Shown one piece after another: positions 1 to 11,038 of a stretch of 64,000 nt of DNA; position 1 is the stretch's first letter; the number at the start of each line of letters is the position of its first letter. A model generated the notes under the pieces. It saw only the letters and a program-made list of their open reading frames with translations, searched no databases and had not been told where the DNA came from. Both the position numbers and the translations under genes were made by a program. Source of the DNA: Notospermus geniculatus (Eukaryota > Nemertea > Pilidiophora > Heteronemertea > Lineidae); the NCBI GenBank assembly GCA_002633025.1, contig NMRB01001538.1, forward strand, positions 1 through 64,000. The letters are read 5' to 3'.

Positions 1-840
1 CCGCCCCTCCCCACGCCTGCCCCTCATTTGTCTGCCGTTCCTTTCTATCTGCCTACCTTGCATTTGTCCTTCACCAGGAAGACATTCCAGGAGGCTGGAA
101 ACCCCAAGAACCTGACTGCTTTGCCACAGAGTCATACCCCTCCTTGCTCTTTCTTCACTCAATTTCCATTTTCTGATGTAGGGGCCATCAAATTTGCTGT
201 CAAGCAAATTTCACAGTTCTAGTTATGTTTTGCTATCACACTGTTTCATGTTGCTTAAATGTAATCGAAATTTGCATGCAGTTGTTTCAAATTTAAGGTA
301 GGCAGAAATAGGCATCACAGGGACTTGGTGTGACAGCAAAACGTCCAATGGTTTCCCATCATATGAAAACATGGACATGATGATTTACATGTTTTTCCTG
401 GTACCATTTTCCCAGAACTGGTGAATACCTTGACTAACCTATGAGGAATTCAGTAATTATAGATTTACTTATGGTTAGCTCTCGCAAGGAATTGTTAGAG
501 ATGAGCCTCCATTGCGATTCTAAGTCATAAGTATGTCACCGCAATAACCACTGGCCAAAGCGTCAAGACAGGATCTGATTGATGGCTAGTAATTACGTTC
601 CACCGATTCGAATTCGAAGTGACACTGTTTGCCCGCTCCAAAATTCAATATTGAATTTTGCATTCTGAAGTGCCGATTTTCTCACTTCAAAATTCAACAT
701 TGAATTTTGAATGAGCATTTCTGTGCTTTCGTAGTATTCAAACTGTCTTCCAGGTGAAGAATGGGTAGGCCTACAGTGTGGTTTGTAACGACTGTGCACA
801 CACAGACTGTACGACTATGGCAAGCGGTTTGTTCAGTTAT
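1..840. other. No gene seen
   Basis: No ORF here has recognisable domains or convincing splice sites. Two short palindromic pieces built on ATTCAATATTGAAT / ATTCAACATTGAAT occur at about 640-715. Otherwise it is plain AT-moderate intergenic sequence. Confidence 0.5.
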
Positions 841-844
841 TCCA

Positions 845-1210
845 TAAACTAAGTTTTTGCTCTGGAAACTTAGTTTATGGGTCCAAAAACTAAGTTTTTG
901 CTCGCATAACTATGGTTTTGCTCTTGGAACTCATGTTTCAACTCCAGAACTGTAGTTCCAAGACCAGATGGACAAAAACTTGGTTTTTACTCGGCAAAAA
1001 CTTAGTTTATGGATGGTAAGGCCAGAAACTTAGTTTATGCGGCTAAAACAACTTAGTTTCTGAGCAAAAACTATGTTTCCAATCTGAAACATTATATTAG
1101 TTCTGCGTCCCCCGGAACTATCATTATGCTCCAGAACTAACATTCTGGTCCAAAAACCAAGTTTCTGGATGCAAAAACTTAGTTTCTGGGCAAAAACTAA
1201 GTTTTTAACC
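845..1210. repeat. Array of self-complementary AAACTTAGTTT motifs
   Basis: About a dozen degenerate copies of AAACTTAGTTT / AAAACTAAGTTTTTGCTC occur in both orientations within about 365 bp. The core is its own reverse complement, so the block can fold many ways. No coding signal. I read it as the interior of a foldback element, but no clear outer termini were found. Confidence 0.6.
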
Positions 1211-1268
1211 GTAACCTATGTTTTATACCTCGGCTCCATTATCCAACCTGTGCTCACAATATGTATTG

Positions 1269-1337
1269 TACGATCGGGGACGAGGTATAAAACAATAGTT
1301 CTTATAACTTGTGTTTTATACCTCGTCCCCGATCGTA
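1269..1337. repeat. Perfect 25-bp inverted repeat
   Basis: Arms 1269-1293 and 1313-1337 are exact reverse complements (core GATCGGGGACGAGGTATAAAA) separated by a 19-base loop. A third, partial copy of the arm (TTTTATACCTCG) lies near 1230. It is probably a small foldback element. Confidence 0.8.
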
Positions 1338-1570
1338 GAATGCGTATACTGTGTGCAGAAGTGTGGCTGTGTGCAGAAGCTGATGGAGGACAGCGACTTC
1401 TCCTAAGTTCATTCGTGTGAGTGCTAAGCCAGAAAAGTGAAAAATTGTAACAACTACAAGTAGACTCGATCTTTCCGACATACTAGCGTTCAGTGGATGT
1501 ATGCGGCAGCCAATTATCAGAAAAAAAGTGAAATAATAACAATCAAGCTTTTCACAACACTTCAGACAGC

Positions 1571-2110
1571 ATGAATCATACCAAGGAATTCCTTTATGAT
1601 CTTACAACCAAACAACCACCTCCGGGACATATCATCNATACAATGCATTGACGTCCTGGACTAGTCTGATAATGAAAGCGATATTACCGTTTTCTGTCAT
1701 CATAATCTGTAACTTTGCTATAATTTTTCGACTAATTGTCTCAGGACGAATGAGAAAGCGAAATAAGTCAGGCGATCAAGATACAAGGGACAGACAAGTA
1801 GTAGAAATTACAGTGATGCTTCTAACGGTTAGCACCGCTTTTGTTCTATGCACGATGCCAATGCCAATATTCTACCTTAGCTTTGTTTTCAATGATTACT
1901 ACTACTCAAACAGTGTGTCAATAACCATGCAGGCCCGGTTGTCACTGATCAGAAGGTGTGGTGATATTCTAACATTCAAATAATGCATTTAATTTTCTCT
2001 TGTACTGCATGAGTGGTTCGCAGTTTCGAGGACGGTTTCTCAAGATGATGCGCGAAACAGTCAAGGCATGCGGCCGTTCCTTCAGAACACGTCGGGGTGC
2101 ACTCCGATAA
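1571..2110 (+). CDS. Partial rhodopsin-like GPCR, broken by an assembly join and a frameshift
   Basis: Seen: an ATG at 1571 opens a short N-terminus beginning MNHTKEFLYDLTT, with an N-glycosylation site at NHT, which runs to the single N at 1637. Directly after the N the frame codes YNALTSWTSLIMKAILPF, the end of extracellular loop 2 and TM5 with its conserved Pro. A basic third loop (RKRNKSGDQDTRDR) and TM6 (VVEITVMLLTVSTAFVLCTMPMP) follow. That frame stops at 1983. One base over, the sequence reads HSNNAFNFLLYCMSGSQFRG, a typical class A TM7-helix 8, and ends at 2110. TM1-TM4 are absent. Inference: the N joins two parts of one gene with the middle lost, and a one-base indel near 1965-1975 breaks the frame; sequencing error and pseudogene are both possible. 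The NxxNFxLYC pattern is typical of peptide-type (FMRFamide-receptor-like) receptors; the ligand is unknown. Confidence 0.7.
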
Positions 2111-2219
2111 GGTGAAGGGCTACATATACCTTGGAGGAATTATATACCAACGCATAAGATAACGTGCACTCAAAATTTAAAAAGTCGATATTTTTTCTTT
2201 GAAACCAAATTTGTTACCT

Positions 2220-2475
2220 AAAGAGCGGTTTACATGCAACTTTTCATATGCAACTTCATGCAACTTGTTTCATAAACCTGATGAGATCAAAAAGTTTCAT
2301 CAAAGTTGCATGTGTAAACGGGCATGCAACTTGTACATTCCCGCAACTTGTTGCGAACTTCTACAACTAGGCCTATATCACGCTGGATGCTGCTGTGTGT
2401 AAACGTCACAGGTAGACTGCAACAAGTTGCACGTTGCTGCAACTTGCAACCTGGTGCAACCTAGTGTAAACCCCC
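2220..2475. repeat. Foldback element rich in TTGCATGCAA / CAACTTGTTGC words
   Basis: Repeated GCAACTTGTTGC and TGCAACTT words in both orientations lie between GGTTTACATGCAAC at the left and a GTGTAAACCCC end at the right. The GTTTACA...TGTAAAC termini resemble those of the larger element at 4548-5455. It lies between the two receptor genes. Confidence 0.5.
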
Positions 2476-2930
2476 TGCTCCGTACATTCTGAAGAGACAT
2501 GAAGAGACTTGTCGCTCTTCGTGGTGGCGCAGTGGCTGACGGTCGAACTCGTCACCTAGAGTGCTGTGGGTCGTTTCTGGTCCAATCGCCACATTGGACT
2601 TCACTGACTTGAGAGGATCACGGAAAGTCTTTGCAGAGGCAAGCTGCCTAATATACTGAGGTTAGGCATTATCTCATCCCCATGTTAGGCATTTTGCCTA
2701 ATGTTCCTTAGGCAATGCCTTGGGGAGATCGCCTAAAAATGTAAAGATTGGGCAAAATGCGATCTTTTATACAATGTTCCAAGTACACCGTAGTGAAGAG
2801 TGTGCCTATTTCTTCGACCAAACCTGCCCCAACTGTATCTTTTGTAAAGTAACTGCCGTTTACCAATAGCTGGAAGTATACCTAAATGCAGGTTGGTGAT
2901 GTTGGAGAATTTGCTTGCATTTGATTATCT

Positions 2931-5900
2931 TTAATATTTCCGACTGCAACAGGAAACAATCCCACCTAATACCCGTTTTACATCACTTCGATATTTCTTC
3001 CCGCCGCCAAGACAATAAAGGTAAAAATTAATCCCATAATTCATCTGCCAAATCTGGGCCATCGCTAGCTGTTGCGAAAAATACCTCAGCGCCCAGTATT
3101 CTTCGTCGAATTTATACTGAGCACTGATTTCTGGTATGCCTATCAATATGTTATACAGTCTGTAGGGAATAGACGTGACGACATAAGCAAAACTGACCAG
3201 GACTAACATCCTGGTTAAATACTTCTTCTCCTTCTCCCGTATTTTCAGAGCTTCCTTGTCCACGCCCATTTTAATCCTGTTTTTAGATGCTGAATGGAGA
3301 ACAGAGATGATCCACAAGTTGCAGAACACTATGACGCAGAATGGCAAGACGGAACCAATGGCTAGCTGAATCGACGTCGCTATCGACTCTAATAAAGGGT
3401 CGGGAATTCTAAAATTTATGCCTCGATCGTCTGCAAAAAAGTGAAATTACAAAAAAATGAAATTATGACATTTTGTCCAATTTTTTGGTCTCATTTCATT
3501 TTTTTTATTTTTCAAACATCTTTCTTTCTCCTATCGCAAAACAGCAGCGATGCTCGATTACCTTTAAAGACGAATGATCCAAATTTCCATAAATTCCGGC
3601 AAACTTACGTAAGTCGAACTCATAAATGACGAAAATGTACATATGGAGTATAAAAAACAAAATGGCGATAACGCTCGATGTTACACGTGCTCGTCGCGGG
3701 GTACACAGCCTCGGGGCGGACATTGGGAACCTCACAACAACCAGGCGATCCACCGTCATTGCAGCAAGGACAAAACCAGACACGACGGCTGAATAATAAG
3801 CTTGATACCACATCAATCTGCAAAAATATGCATTTGAATAGTAGTTTTTGAGCGGCATCCTACAAGTGTACATGTAGGCCTACCTCATGCTGTCCGTCCA
3901 CGATTTCGATTAAACCTGCTGCTGAGCATGTACAAATCCGGAAGAATCACATTCACCTCATATCGGCGTCCAGGGCGTTGTCTCCGAGTCAAAAGCCCCG
4001 TTTAAGCCCCCGTCACTGTACATGTATCCACTCCGGGGCCCGTACGGCGAGAAAAAACATACAGATTAGCCTACCCCTGAGGCCCGGGGAATGAAAACCG
4101 TAGAAATGAAAATGAACATGAAAATGAAAATGAATTGTAATGGACCCATACTATCTCTAAAATCCACGGCAAGCCGCTGGGTGGGGAAAATCGTACGGGG
4201 CCCGGTGGATATGTGACGGGGACTTTACACTGGTCACGGAAAAAGCGATCCGTGCTCGGACCGGTCCCGCGAACTTTTTTTTCCTAACCGATATATCCAT
4301 TACGACCAACTTTTTTTTCCTAACCAGTATAGCAAAACCTAATCCTAATCCTAATCTGAACCCTAATCCTAATACTACTCCCAAAACTAACCCTGACCCT
4401 AACCCTAACCCTTACCCTTACCCAATCATTAACCCTCTATTCACTTCGTTAAGTTCGTTTCGTAATGGATATACTGGTTAGGAATCTATACTGGTTAGGA
4501 AAAAAAAATCCGCGTCCCGGCCCACTTCGTCATTTGGTGGCCGTCTGCCCCGTTTACATTAGCACAATGGAACTGAGCCAGTTGGCGGGTGCCACGAGCG
4601 AGGTCTCACGATCGGAGGTACGAAAATCAAACTAAAAATCAAACGACGACAAGAACAAAATGGATGCCTCCATGCAAAATCACTCAGAAATTCCCGCTGG
4701 TGACGTCATTCATAATTCGCACATGTGCAGAACACAATTTAGCAACCGTGCCAAGATCGGTTACCGTTTACACAGCAGTGTTATCGAACCGATCCGTGCT
4801 CGGACCGGTGTAACGTTTTTGAGCGTTCCCCATCTGTGAGTGTTCCCCTGCTATTGTCTGACGGAATAAGCCGCGACTCGACAATGGAGGACACACAGCA
4901 GAGAAACGTGTCGATCTGTCTGCCAGTGTTTCCAGAACAATAGGGGGAACACTGACACACGGAAACACTGAAAAACTTTACACTTGTCCGAGACCACCTC
5001 CAACTGGTGGTCTCGGCTCGGTTTGGTTTGGGACCGTTCCTGGCACGCTTGTCCCGTTCACTTTATTTTTTGGCAATCCGTTCTCGGACCGGTCCGAGAT
5101 CGGTTATTTTTCCTCAGTGTAAACGCATCTTCGATAATCGAAGCGTGATCTGCTCACCACTCCGTTATATCCCATATCACCCTTCGAGAAATTGACCTGT
5201 CTGCGACGGATCCGCTGCCTCGAGAAGAGGAGGCCAATCAGAACCAGTGTTGTAAAATTTCCACTTAGTATGAATAGTGGTGACCGAAGCCCCTGCCGAA
5301 GACCCGATATAAAATGCAATCTGATTGGTCGACCGGTAAAGTTGGCATCGTGCCAAGATACGCCGTGGACCGGTCTATTTCTCGAAGGGTAGATGTGCGA
5401 TGTAACGCAGTGGTTAGCAGATCAGCCTTCGATTATCGAAGATGTGTAAACGGGGCTAGAAGTACATGTACATTGTATAAACAGCCGGTGTAGCTAATGG
5501 AATGCACCCGTTCAGGCGTCCGGCGGATACTCAGTTACAAGTTGGTGCCGTAAGTGATTCTCCTCCGGACAACAGATTTTGGCTACCGTACGATTTGTGG
5601 ATGGCTGTCTGGCACGGGATACTGACTTATGCGAGGCGCCGTCAGCCTAAAAGTCCCTTCGGTTTGTATAACTTGTCAAATACAGCGCGGTTGTGTGTTC
5701 GTTCGAGTGCTGTACATGAAATTGGAGGGGATGAAGCAGTATGGGCTAAGTGCCACAGTAGGCATGAGGTGACTCTTTATCCCTCCCCACCTTGAAATAC
5801 AGGTGTCCTGCCCAACCTTTATATTGCCAAGTGGTAACACCGAGGCTGGACTGATACCATAACGAAACCTTAGCTGACAAAAATGGCCGCCATAAGGTCC

Positions 5901-7838
5901 ATGATTGAGGTAGATACTGAAGTAAAATATCGTGGACATAATTCTTGGCAGATCAAACTCGAGCGAGCATGCATGGAGGCTCTGACATCAGAATTAACAC
6001 ATAATATCCATAAGAGGTCAGGGCAACACTCTGAACCAATCAGAATTCAGTTTAGAAATACAGATGCGTCTAACGAACCGCTCCCGTGGAGAGATCGGGA
6101 ACGGCCCAGGGGTATTTTGGAGAATTAATCGGCTGGTTTCAATTGAAAAATAGCTGGAATATACATGATTTGGGTATCAGTCTTTCGGTAATTTCATGCA
6201 CTTTCCATATGAATGAGTTATAGAGTCGTAGGAGATTCATGCAGGGGGCGAGTTTTGAGGATGACCCCAATTTGGAAACTGCTCGTGTCAAGCACGTGCA
6301 TGCATTGTTTCAAATCATCGAGTGACCGTTGCTGACTAATCATTTGCGTCGGACTTGACGCACAGTGCCACGGCTTTGAATGTATTGCGTGGAGGATTCC
6401 TAACACATGTGCCTAGGCCAAGGTTATTGTTTACCCCTTCTGAGCTGTAATTGAACCAGAAATTAATCACCTCAATTTAGAATGCAAACATTTATGATTT
6501 ACTTGTAAATCCACGGAACTACATGTATTACTGTAACCTGTAGTCACTTGCTCCAACTGGAAATCACTCACTGTGCCTTCTACAGCGGGTCCCAGTAGAG
6601 TATTGAACACGAGATAGCTATTACTAGGCACTCTTTAAAATGAAATCTCCCACTCACCATTTTCTTTTGGCCAGCTTTTGATCCCCTCAACGTTTCCTCC
6701 AGTTGCATCAGTTCTGCAACCGAGTCACACTCACAGGGCAACTGTGGTAACTCATTTTCTTCACCATGCTCTTCAACAGACCGCTGTCTTTCGGACTGGG
6801 GTTTTGGTCCCCACAACAGTGACGGACCTCATTGTACACTCAGATTATAAAGGACAGTGAAAATACCTTTTAGAGTCGCGGTAATCCAAAGAGGGCAACG
6901 CGAAATGGTTTGCAGAAATAGTTTGGCAGTTGCCGTGCGCGATGCTGTTGCAGCTTTTCCTTTATAACCTGTGCGGCACATAGAACACTTGAAAAATTAT
7001 ATTACCGGTACTTAATTAATTTCCATTTATTATTAAATTTTATACAAAATCCGCCAGATCCGCTGATTCAGCTAATTCTCCATGGCCCTGCCGATAGCAC
7101 CACCGGACTTACTGTGCGGTCGGCCCTGATCATTTGCGATATCGCCTGGCTATATTATGCGGGTGATCCACCGACTTTACGACGAGTTTACGATCAGTTC
7201 ACGACGAGTTTGCGACTACTTTACGACGAAAAATCATAGCCGGTGGATCAGCGTTCACGAAGAGTTTGCGACTCGTTCACGACTGAATTCTGTTGACGAC
7301 TAGTTTGCGACGAGATCACTAAGCATGTTTGATTTGATTCGGTGGATCAGCTTCAACGTCACGTCATTTCTTTACGATCAGTTTGCGACTAGTTTACGAC
7401 GAGTTTGCGATTCGTTGACGACTGCCTACTTATATACCGGTAGTCATAAATTTGACGGGCTCATTTAAAATTTTTAAGCTCTCTGCCGATGAGGTAAATG
7501 GCATTCTCCCGTACACCCATGAACTACCAGCACACTCACTTGACGACAAATTCGGTGCATTTCTCCGGGTGATGCGTTACCACCATGCCCCACACATACT
7601 GGATCAGCACAGACGAATCTGCAACAGCTAACACACTCATGTAATTACACGTGGAAATTCGCCTGTTATCCTTCTGTAATGTGACACAAATGGACAGCAC
7701 ATTTCCAAGCAATCCGATCGCCGCAAGTGGTGCCCAGATGTATTTGGAAAGAATTTGAAAAACAATGCGAAGAATGACCACGACTGGTTCAATCGTCTGC
7801 TCAGCAACATCGGTGACATCCATCGACTCCTCCGTCAT
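2931..7838 (-). CDS. Rhodopsin-family GPCR, complete in three exons (335 aa)
   Basis: Exons: 7838-7540, 3817-3609, 3430-2931; 299+209+500 = 1008 nt. Introns are GT-AG and the phases match (AA|A, then C|AC). Residues: TM1 about 34-54 (GLLGNVLSICVTL with the GN motif); TM2 about 65-84 (LAVAD); Cys94 before TM3; TM3 about 104-125, followed by DRL in place of DRY (123-125); TM4 about 146-165; TM5 about 186-213 with Pro199; TM6 about 241-265 (SIPY, the CWxP Trp missing); TM7 about 292-309 (NYGINFYLYC in place of NPxxY); C-terminal CC at 330-331 that could be palmitoylated. No cysteine is visible in extracellular loop 2, so the usual disulfide partner of Cys94 is absent. This is a plasma-membrane receptor, most like peptide/FMRFamide-type orphan receptors; ligand and G protein are unknown. 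The start is the first ATG ahead of TM1. Intron 1 (about 3.7 kb) is full of foldback elements. Confidence 0.88.
4273..4510. repeat. Inverted repeat enclosing degenerate telomere-like CCCTAA repeats
   Basis: The left arm holds two TTTCCTAACC(A/G)..TAT words (4273-4332). The right arm (about 4462-4510) holds ATACTGGTTAGGAA twice. Between them, 4338-4436 is a run of degenerate CCTAAT / CCCTAA / CCCTTA units, the sequence class of metazoan (TTAGGG)n telomeres. A third copy of the arm motif lies at 25296-25345 without telomere units. It sits in intron 1 of the minus-strand receptor gene. Confidence 0.7.
4548..5455. mobile_element. MITE-like foldback element, about 0.9 kb, CCCCGTTTACA termini
   Basis: It begins CCCCGTTTACA (4548) and ends TGTAAACGGGG (5455), perfect terminal inverted repeats of at least 11 bp. 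An inner foldback runs from about 5117 (TGTAAACGCATCTTCGATAA) to 5447, where CTTCGATTATCGAAG is mirrored. No transposase ORF, so non-autonomous. It lies in intron 1 of the receptor gene. Confidence 0.7.
5456..6560. other. Intronic sequence, no supported feature
   Basis: Short ORFs on both strands show no domain, compositional bias or splice context that I could support. It lies within intron 1 of the minus-strand receptor (7540 to 3817). Confidence 0.4.
6658..6833 (-). CDS. Possible exon of a DUF4806-like protein (weak)
   Basis: On the minus strand an open stretch encodes ENELPQLPCECDSVAELMQL followed by EETLRGSKAGQKKM and then a good donor (ATG|GTGAGT, exon end 6658). The pattern of Leu-Pro-x-Leu-Pro followed by an acidic helical segment resembles the start of DUF4806 domains, which occur in many invertebrate, often repeat-associated, genes. 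An in-frame stop lies just upstream (about 6834), so the exon would have to begin between 6833 and about 6816; I found no convincing acceptor. No partner exon was found. It sits inside the receptor intron on the same strand. Confidence 0.25.
7130..7430. repeat. Block of TTTACGACGAGTTTGCGAC repeats
   Basis: About fifteen degenerate 10-12 bp units of the type GTTTACGACGA / GTTTGCGACTA occur, interrupted by GGTGGATCAGC words near 7140, 7230 and 7340. It is the same class of structure as the other self-similar blocks in the window. Just downstream of receptor exon 1, within intron 1. Confidence 0.6.
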
Positions 7839-8438
7839 GTTCGCTTTTTACGATTCGCTCAACAAAATTCTCCGTGATTTCCTCTCCATGAAATTCTCCT
7901 GAGTAGGCCTAGTTTGTGTGCGGTGACGAAGGGAGCCAGCGCTAGGAACCCCTGATGTTCTCAGGATGGCCTATCTGGTCTGACGAAAAATTGAACGACA
8001 CTCAGCTCAGTGTTAGCCACGTGCATTGTGCACAGTCATTGATAGACTAAAGTTCGCGTTTGCTACACAAAATGCCGACCAGGGATCCCATAAAAATATA
8101 TGAGCAATAGAAATGCGATCTCAAGGTGACTATGCAGCATGCAGGTCTAATGACTGCGAAAAAATCAGGTATCATAATCACCTATAATCACGGTACATGT
8201 ATATCACGTGGCACGAATCACAACACATATACTTTTAAAGCTGACGTGAACGAACAAAAAGCCCTCATGCGGCGAGCAAGAGAATTGCAAACGCCCTGCA
8301 AATACCTCAAACGAAGGCTCAGAACATGATAGGCCCCACGAGGTCAGGAGGGCGCCACCTTATTTGTCATCGAGCTTTCGAGGTGTCAACATCCTATGGT
8401 GAGCTCCTGCTGAACACTTTTTCAAAGAAAAAAGTTTG

Positions 8439-8513
8439 ACCCAGCTGGGAATCGAACCCGCGCCTTGTTATCTCTGTCCCGCTGTCTTCCCCATTCGGCC
8501 ACCGAACTTGTTG
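8439..8513 (-). repeat. tRNA-like SINE head (minus strand)
   Basis: On the minus strand, TGGCCGAATGG matches the RNA polymerase III A box and GGTTCGATTCC the B box, at tRNA spacing. The ends do not pair into an acceptor stem (GTTCGGT at the 5' side against GGTCAAAC at the 3' side), so I call it a tRNA-derived SINE head or tRNA pseudogene. Confidence 0.55.
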
Positions 8514-8604
8514 GAAGATTTCACATGTTTTCTCTTATTCGTAGCATTATAACGTAAGTCGAAGGCCTACGTCTATGACAAACATAAATCATGACCCTGT
8601 CAGT

Positions 8605-8690
8605 TGGCTCGTTGACTGAGTGGATAGAGCGGTGGATTACAAATCAGACGGTCGACGGTTCGAATCCCGTCTAAATGACNCAAAGGCCTA
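8605..8690 (+). repeat. tRNA-like SINE head (plus strand), cut at an N
   Basis: It has an A-box-like GACTGAGTGGATAG and a B box GGTTCGAATCC with a good T-arm hairpin (GACGG...CCGTC). No acceptor-stem partner is visible before the single N at 8700. It is tRNA-derived, and not a convincing functional tRNA. Confidence 0.5.
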
Positions 8691-8829
8691 GTGATGAGTA
8701 CTCTGGACTGACCTCTTAGAGGCGAGGATAAAGTATTTTTGTCCACCAGTGTATATTCACATGTGGAGATTTTAGGAGTCTCAAGCAAATCATTTTACTG
8801 AGTCACACGATCCATTTTGATCTCAATGT

Positions 8830-9520
8830 CATTTTTATTGACGCATCGTTAGCCATAAGTGTTTTCTAAAGTTCGCACAGCAATATTTTGAGACAAGATC
8901 TTCTCAATAAACAACCCTCAGACTCGGTTCCAAAAGTTGGCCATACATTGGAGGATTTCGATTGTAAAGATTACTGGGATTAGCACTTGTTCTGCAGGCG
9001 TAAACGGCAATTGAGTGCATTGAACCACTCTTTTAAACACACCAAGAGGCTGGCCTTCTTAAGAAGTGTAACTTAAAACCTCTAAAATCCTGGATGTTGT
9101 GAAGTATCATTCACCCTAACTTCAACATGGGCAAAGTGCCAAGCTTGAAATGTGCACAAGTCAGTGGTAAATAACCCATGTCGCAATTACCTAATGATGT
9201 AAGGGTAACTTGGTTTACTTTCCATGAACCTATAGAAAATCTAAGGTTGTGCTCAGTCAACTGGAAAATACTGTGGTTTAATCATTGTGTTCACTTTATA
9301 GTCTCTGTTGCACAGGCCTGGCACTTTGCCCATGTTGAAGTTCGGGTGAATCATACTTTATGAAGATGTAACATTTTGGATCAAAGAAGGTGTTTGATAA
9401 ACAACATACCATTAATTTGGGCCTTTTTCTTTTACGTACACGCCTTTTTATTTCCAAGTTATTGTTTTGAAATTCCTACAACTCATGAATAATAAGTGTC
9501 ACATCTTAATGTTGGAGTCA
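8830..9520. other. No gene seen; related to the following kilobase in inverted form
   Basis: 9120-9350 (around TTCAACATGGGCAAAGTGCC and AGGCCTGGCACTTTGCC) is matched in opposite orientation by 9865-10040 (TGGGCAAAGTGCCAGGCC, ending at the N run). It is a large degenerate foldback whose right side runs into the assembly gap. Confidence 0.5.
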
Positions 9521-9521
9521 G

Positions 9522-9636
9522 TGGCCCATATTTTCAAAGCTGTTTTAACGCTAAAATGCATTTTAGTCCAGCACTAGCATGCAAGTGCTGGACTAAAATG
9601 CATTTAGCGTTAAAACAGCTTTGAAAATATGGGCCA
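9522..9636. repeat. Near-perfect hairpin with about 50-bp arms
   Basis: TGGCCCATATTTTCAAAGC at the left is mirrored by GCTTTGAAAATATGGGCCA at the right. The arms differ by one A, and the tip is GCACTAGCATGCAAGTGC. No coding content. It is a compact foldback element. Confidence 0.85.
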
Positions 9637-10043
9637 GTGTTTTTAAGGTGAGACAGCCTCCTTAAACTGAGATATAACCTGGTGACAGAGGTCAAAATGA
9701 AAATGATTGTCCAATCTGGGACACTACACAACTTTGGTGTTCTTAATCAAGAAATGTCCTTGTGGCAGAGAGGTCTGATTATTCTGTTAAAATGCCGAAA
9801 TACTTCCTGGTCCAAGAGAAAATTGCTGTTCAGGCAAACTAAAGTATCGTGTATAGTATGATTCACCGTTACTTCACCATGGGCAAAGTGCCAGGCCTGT
9901 GCAACAGACACCATAAAGTGAACACAATGATTAAACCACAAACCACAGTATTTACCAGTTGACTGAGCACAACCTTGGATTTGCTATAGCCTCATGGAAA
10001 GAAACCAAGTTACCCTAACACCATTAGGTAACTGGGCGACATG

Positions 10044-10323
10044 NNNNNNNNNNNNNNNNNNNNNNNNNNNNNNNNNNNNNNNNNNNNNNNNNNNNNNNNN
10101 NNNNNNNNNNNNNNNNNNNNNNNNNNNNNNNNNNNNNNNNNNNNNNNNNNNNNNNNNNNNNNNNNNNNNNNNNNNNNNNNNNNNNNNNNNNNNNNNNNNN
10201 NNNNNNNNNNNNNNNNNNNNNNNNNNNNNNNNNNNNNNNNNNNNNNNNNNNNNNNNNNNNNNNNNNNNNNNNNNNNNNNNNNNNNNNNNNNNNNNNNNNN
10301 NNNNNNNNNNNNNNNNNNNNNNN
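10044..10323. other. Assembly gap (280 N)
   Basis: Run of N. Both flanks are repeat-derived, so nothing can be inferred across it. Confidence 0.99.
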
Positions 10324-10840
10324 TGTACTGTTAGCACAATAGGTGGGTTGGACATGTTGTGTCAGTTTTTTTGTTTTGGCTGAAATTGGCTGAGCAAAAA
10401 TATCAGACTTGGGATTTCGGACTATGGTGGACCTTAGGAGTTGTGTACCCTCTGAATTGTGGGTCACTGTCAAGTGTGATTGCCTTCGTATAGGCCTAGT
10501 TACTCCATCCTGCAGGTGGTTTCCCATCCAAAGCTGTGATCACCACTGAAACAAGTGGCCTGTAGCATTGGAGCACAATAAAAGTAGAGCAATCTGAAAC
10601 TATCTGACATTTTGAGTGCAAAATCCCTCATGTTTCCAATAACTTAAATGTAGTTCATAGGTTTCAATGTCGAAATTCTTGGATTAAATTGCCCCAGGTA
10701 GAGGCAGTCATCCTTCTTCCCCCGACTTAGCTCTCTCGTCATATTGCTCATATGGGGGCCGAGGGGGGGGGTTAATGGGGAAATCTTGCCTGAATTGTCC
10801 ATTTCCTCATCATGCAACAATGAGTGATGGTTTTGTGAAA

Positions 10841-11010
10841 AGTGAGTGTCTTTTTTTCCATTGACTTTTTTACCAGTGTCTATTTTTCCAGTGACATTTT
10901 TTCCAGTGTCTTTTTTTCCAGTGACTTTTTTACCAGTGTCTTTTTTTCCAGTGTCTTTTTTACTGTGTCTTTTTTTCCGGTGTCTTTTTTTCCAGTGTCT
11001 TTTTTACCTG
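10841..11010. repeat. Pyrimidine-rich minisatellite
   Basis: About nine direct units of GTGTCTTTTTTTCCA / GTGACTTTTTTACCA, 16-18 bp each. It has strong strand asymmetry (T-rich on plus) and no coding meaning. Confidence 0.8.
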
Positions 11011-11038
11011 GATTCTCAGTGAGCATGTCTCATGCTTA

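Noticed and set aside
9984-10527. Long ORFs spanning the N run at 10044-10323
   Set aside because: They consist of N-derived unknown residues; no information.
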